IMG/VR virus record: IMGVR_UViG_3300025929_000023
Coordinates: 1-47,312 of that record
Source: a virus
Strand: one strand, 5' to 3'
Length of the DNA stretch: 47,312 nt
The translations under genes were made by a program, and so were the position numbers. The first letter of the stretch is position 1. Each line of letters starts with the position of its first letter. Under the pieces are notes generated by a model, which saw nothing but the letters and a program-made list of their open reading frames with translations, had not been told where the DNA came from and did not search any database. Positions 46,636 through 47,312 of this stretch are shown here, piece by piece.

Positions 46636-46989
46636 ATGAAACTCCTCCGCAACCTCATCCTTTCCGGGCTGGCGCTCTCAGCCTGGTACGCGCAAGCCTC
46701 GAGCATTCTGTGGACGTGGACCGCCCCGACCACCGGCGCGACGGCTGTAGCCTACAACGTCTACCAGGCCAATGGCACGTGTGGAAGCACTGGGCTGACT
46801 TACGTCAAGATCGCCTCTGCCGTTTCAACAACAAGTTTCACGCAGACCGCGATTCCGACTGGAACTACCTGCAACTACGTCACAGCAATCTCGGCGGTCG
46901 GAGTGGAGGGACCGCCATCCGCTACCTTTCAATTCGACACTTCAGCACCAGGGGCACCAGGGGCATTCAAAGGGACGTATCAGCCGTAA
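46636..46989 (+). CDS. Small secreted FN3-like protein
   Basis: A 117-residue protein. MKLLRNLILSGLALSAWYAQ is a signal peptide with cleavage near AQA-SS. The mature part is one fibronectin-type-III-like domain (WTWTAPTTGATAVAYNVYQA, TTCNYVTAISAVGVEGPPSA) with two Cys. AAAGGA ribosome site 10 bases after the beta-helix gene. It may be an exported binding module related to the FN3 domains in the two large proteins. Confidence 0.65.
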   Translation: MKLLRNLILSGLALSAWYAQASSILWTWTAPTTGATAVAYNVYQANGTCGSTGLTYVKIASAVSTTSFTQTAIPTGTTCNYVTAISAVGVEGPPSATFQFDTSAPGAPGAFKGTYQP

Positions 46990-47044
46990 GTGATTTGAGC
47001 GCAGTTGAGCATTTGCGCATTTTGCACCAAAAGGAGAAGTTGCC

Positions 47045-47266
47045 TTGACTACGAGCGACGGGGAGCTGGCGCGAAAGGTATCAAAAATGTATGTCGACAT
47101 GTACGAAGGTCAGGGCAGGGAAAATCCCCCGATCACTTCACGCCTTGCCTTGCTGGAGGAATCGGTGGACAAAATCAACTCGAATTTAAGCAAGATGGTT
47201 TGGCTTCTGTTGAGCATTCTAGGGGCCGCAGTGGGAAACATCGCGTTACACATCGCAGGCAAATAA
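47045..47266 (+). CDS. Holin-like/XhlA-like membrane protein
   Basis: A 73-residue protein from TTG 47045 with AAAAGGAGAAG upstream. The N-terminal part is hydrophilic, then a short coiled coil (LALLEESVDKINSNLSKM) and a C-terminal membrane segment (VWLLLSILGAAVGNIALHI). This is the layout of XhlA-type haemolysin/holin proteins. It opens the lysis cassette that continues across the origin to base 2009. Its 3' end is repeated, with changes, at bases 1-103. Confidence 0.7.
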   Translation: MTTSDGELARKVSKMYVDMYEGQGRENPPITSRLALLEESVDKINSNLSKMVWLLLSILGAAVGNIALHIAGK

Positions 47267-47312
47267 ATTGGGCCTCAAGTCGTTCAAACGTTGTCCGCAG
47301 TGCGGCTTTCAG
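47164..47312. repeat. Terminal direct repeat (circular overlap, right copy)
   Basis: Right-hand copy of the 149-base overlap; see the left copy at 1-149. This copy agrees in frame with the complete holin-like gene, so it represents the main assembled variant. The left copy carries the alternative bases in its first 23 positions. Confidence 0.9.
47268..47312 (+). CDS. 5' end of the LuxR-type HTH gene (partial)
   Basis: The first 15 codons of the gene complete at 105-392, cut by the end of the window. The TTG start, and the TAA of the holin-like gene just before it, are identical to the left copy. Confidence 0.85.
   Translation, partial: MGLKSFKRCPQCGFQ

Noticed and set aside
46990-47044. Terminator between the small FN3-like gene and the holin-like gene
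   Set aside because: GCGCA/TGCGC makes only a 5-bp stem with a 10-base loop and a weak T run, so it was not called.
1-47312. Stop-codon recoding suggested by a possible UUA anticodon
   Set aside because: All major genes are intact in the standard code and TAA, TAG and TGA all occur as normal stops.
1-47312. CRISPR array, insertion sequence or transposase
   Set aside because: No regularly spaced repeats and no transposase motifs were seen; the palindromic element at 33095 lacks any coding capacity.

Overview
The window is an essentially complete genome of a temperate tailed phage with circular topology. Bases 1-149 recur at 47164-47312, so the unique length is about 47,163 bp and the numbering origin cuts through a small membrane-protein gene. 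The replicon carries a tyrosine recombinase, repressor-like genes, recombination and replication genes, both terminase subunits, portal, scaffold, coat, tail genes and lysis genes. There are no tape-measure, tube or sheath genes. The set portal-scaffold-coat-adaptor-large tail protein-internal virion proteins-spikes suggests a short-tailed (podovirus-like, P22-type) virion; that is inference from gene content. The base composition is moderately GC-rich by eye. The style resembles soil phages of Acidobacteriota, but the host is a low-confidence guess.

Layout. (1) 47045 across the origin to 2055: lysis cassette with a holin-like membrane protein, LuxR-type HTH protein, GH108-type endolysin and small membrane proteins, closed by a terminator. 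(2) 2060-2937: an interrupted tRNA-like gene and a membrane-anchored coiled-coil protein, then a second terminator. (3) 2919-4792: lysogeny region with two minus-strand ribbon-helix-helix genes, a possible third small minus-strand gene, palindromic operators and the integrase. (4) 4807-16075: rightward early region of more than 30 tightly overlapping genes. It holds ERF and YqaJ recombination proteins, HNH and VRR-NUC nucleases, a DUF1376-like replication protein, a C5 cytosine methyltransferase, a Lar-like protein, a DUF4326 protein and many small zinc-ribbon or membrane proteins, ending with an excisionase-like HTH gene. (5) 16089-33084: packaging and head/tail-connector genes. (6) 33095-36900: an unusual palindromic hairpin element, a GNAT-like gene and three probable ejection proteins. 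(7) 36890-46989: receptor-binding region of large beta-helix proteins.

The most unusual feature is region 7. Four of its five genes start with, or contain near the start, a typical Sec signal peptide. The encoded proteins are rich in cysteine, as expected for exported disulfide-bonded proteins and not expected for ordinary cytoplasmically assembled tail spikes. Other points of interest are a tRNA with a 64-nt structured insert in its D loop, a promoter pair sharing a GTCGCGAC palindrome between -35 and -10, a near-consensus leaderless promoter for a repressor gene with a palindrome over its -35 box, iterated GTAATC motifs, and strain-level variation captured in the terminal overlap.
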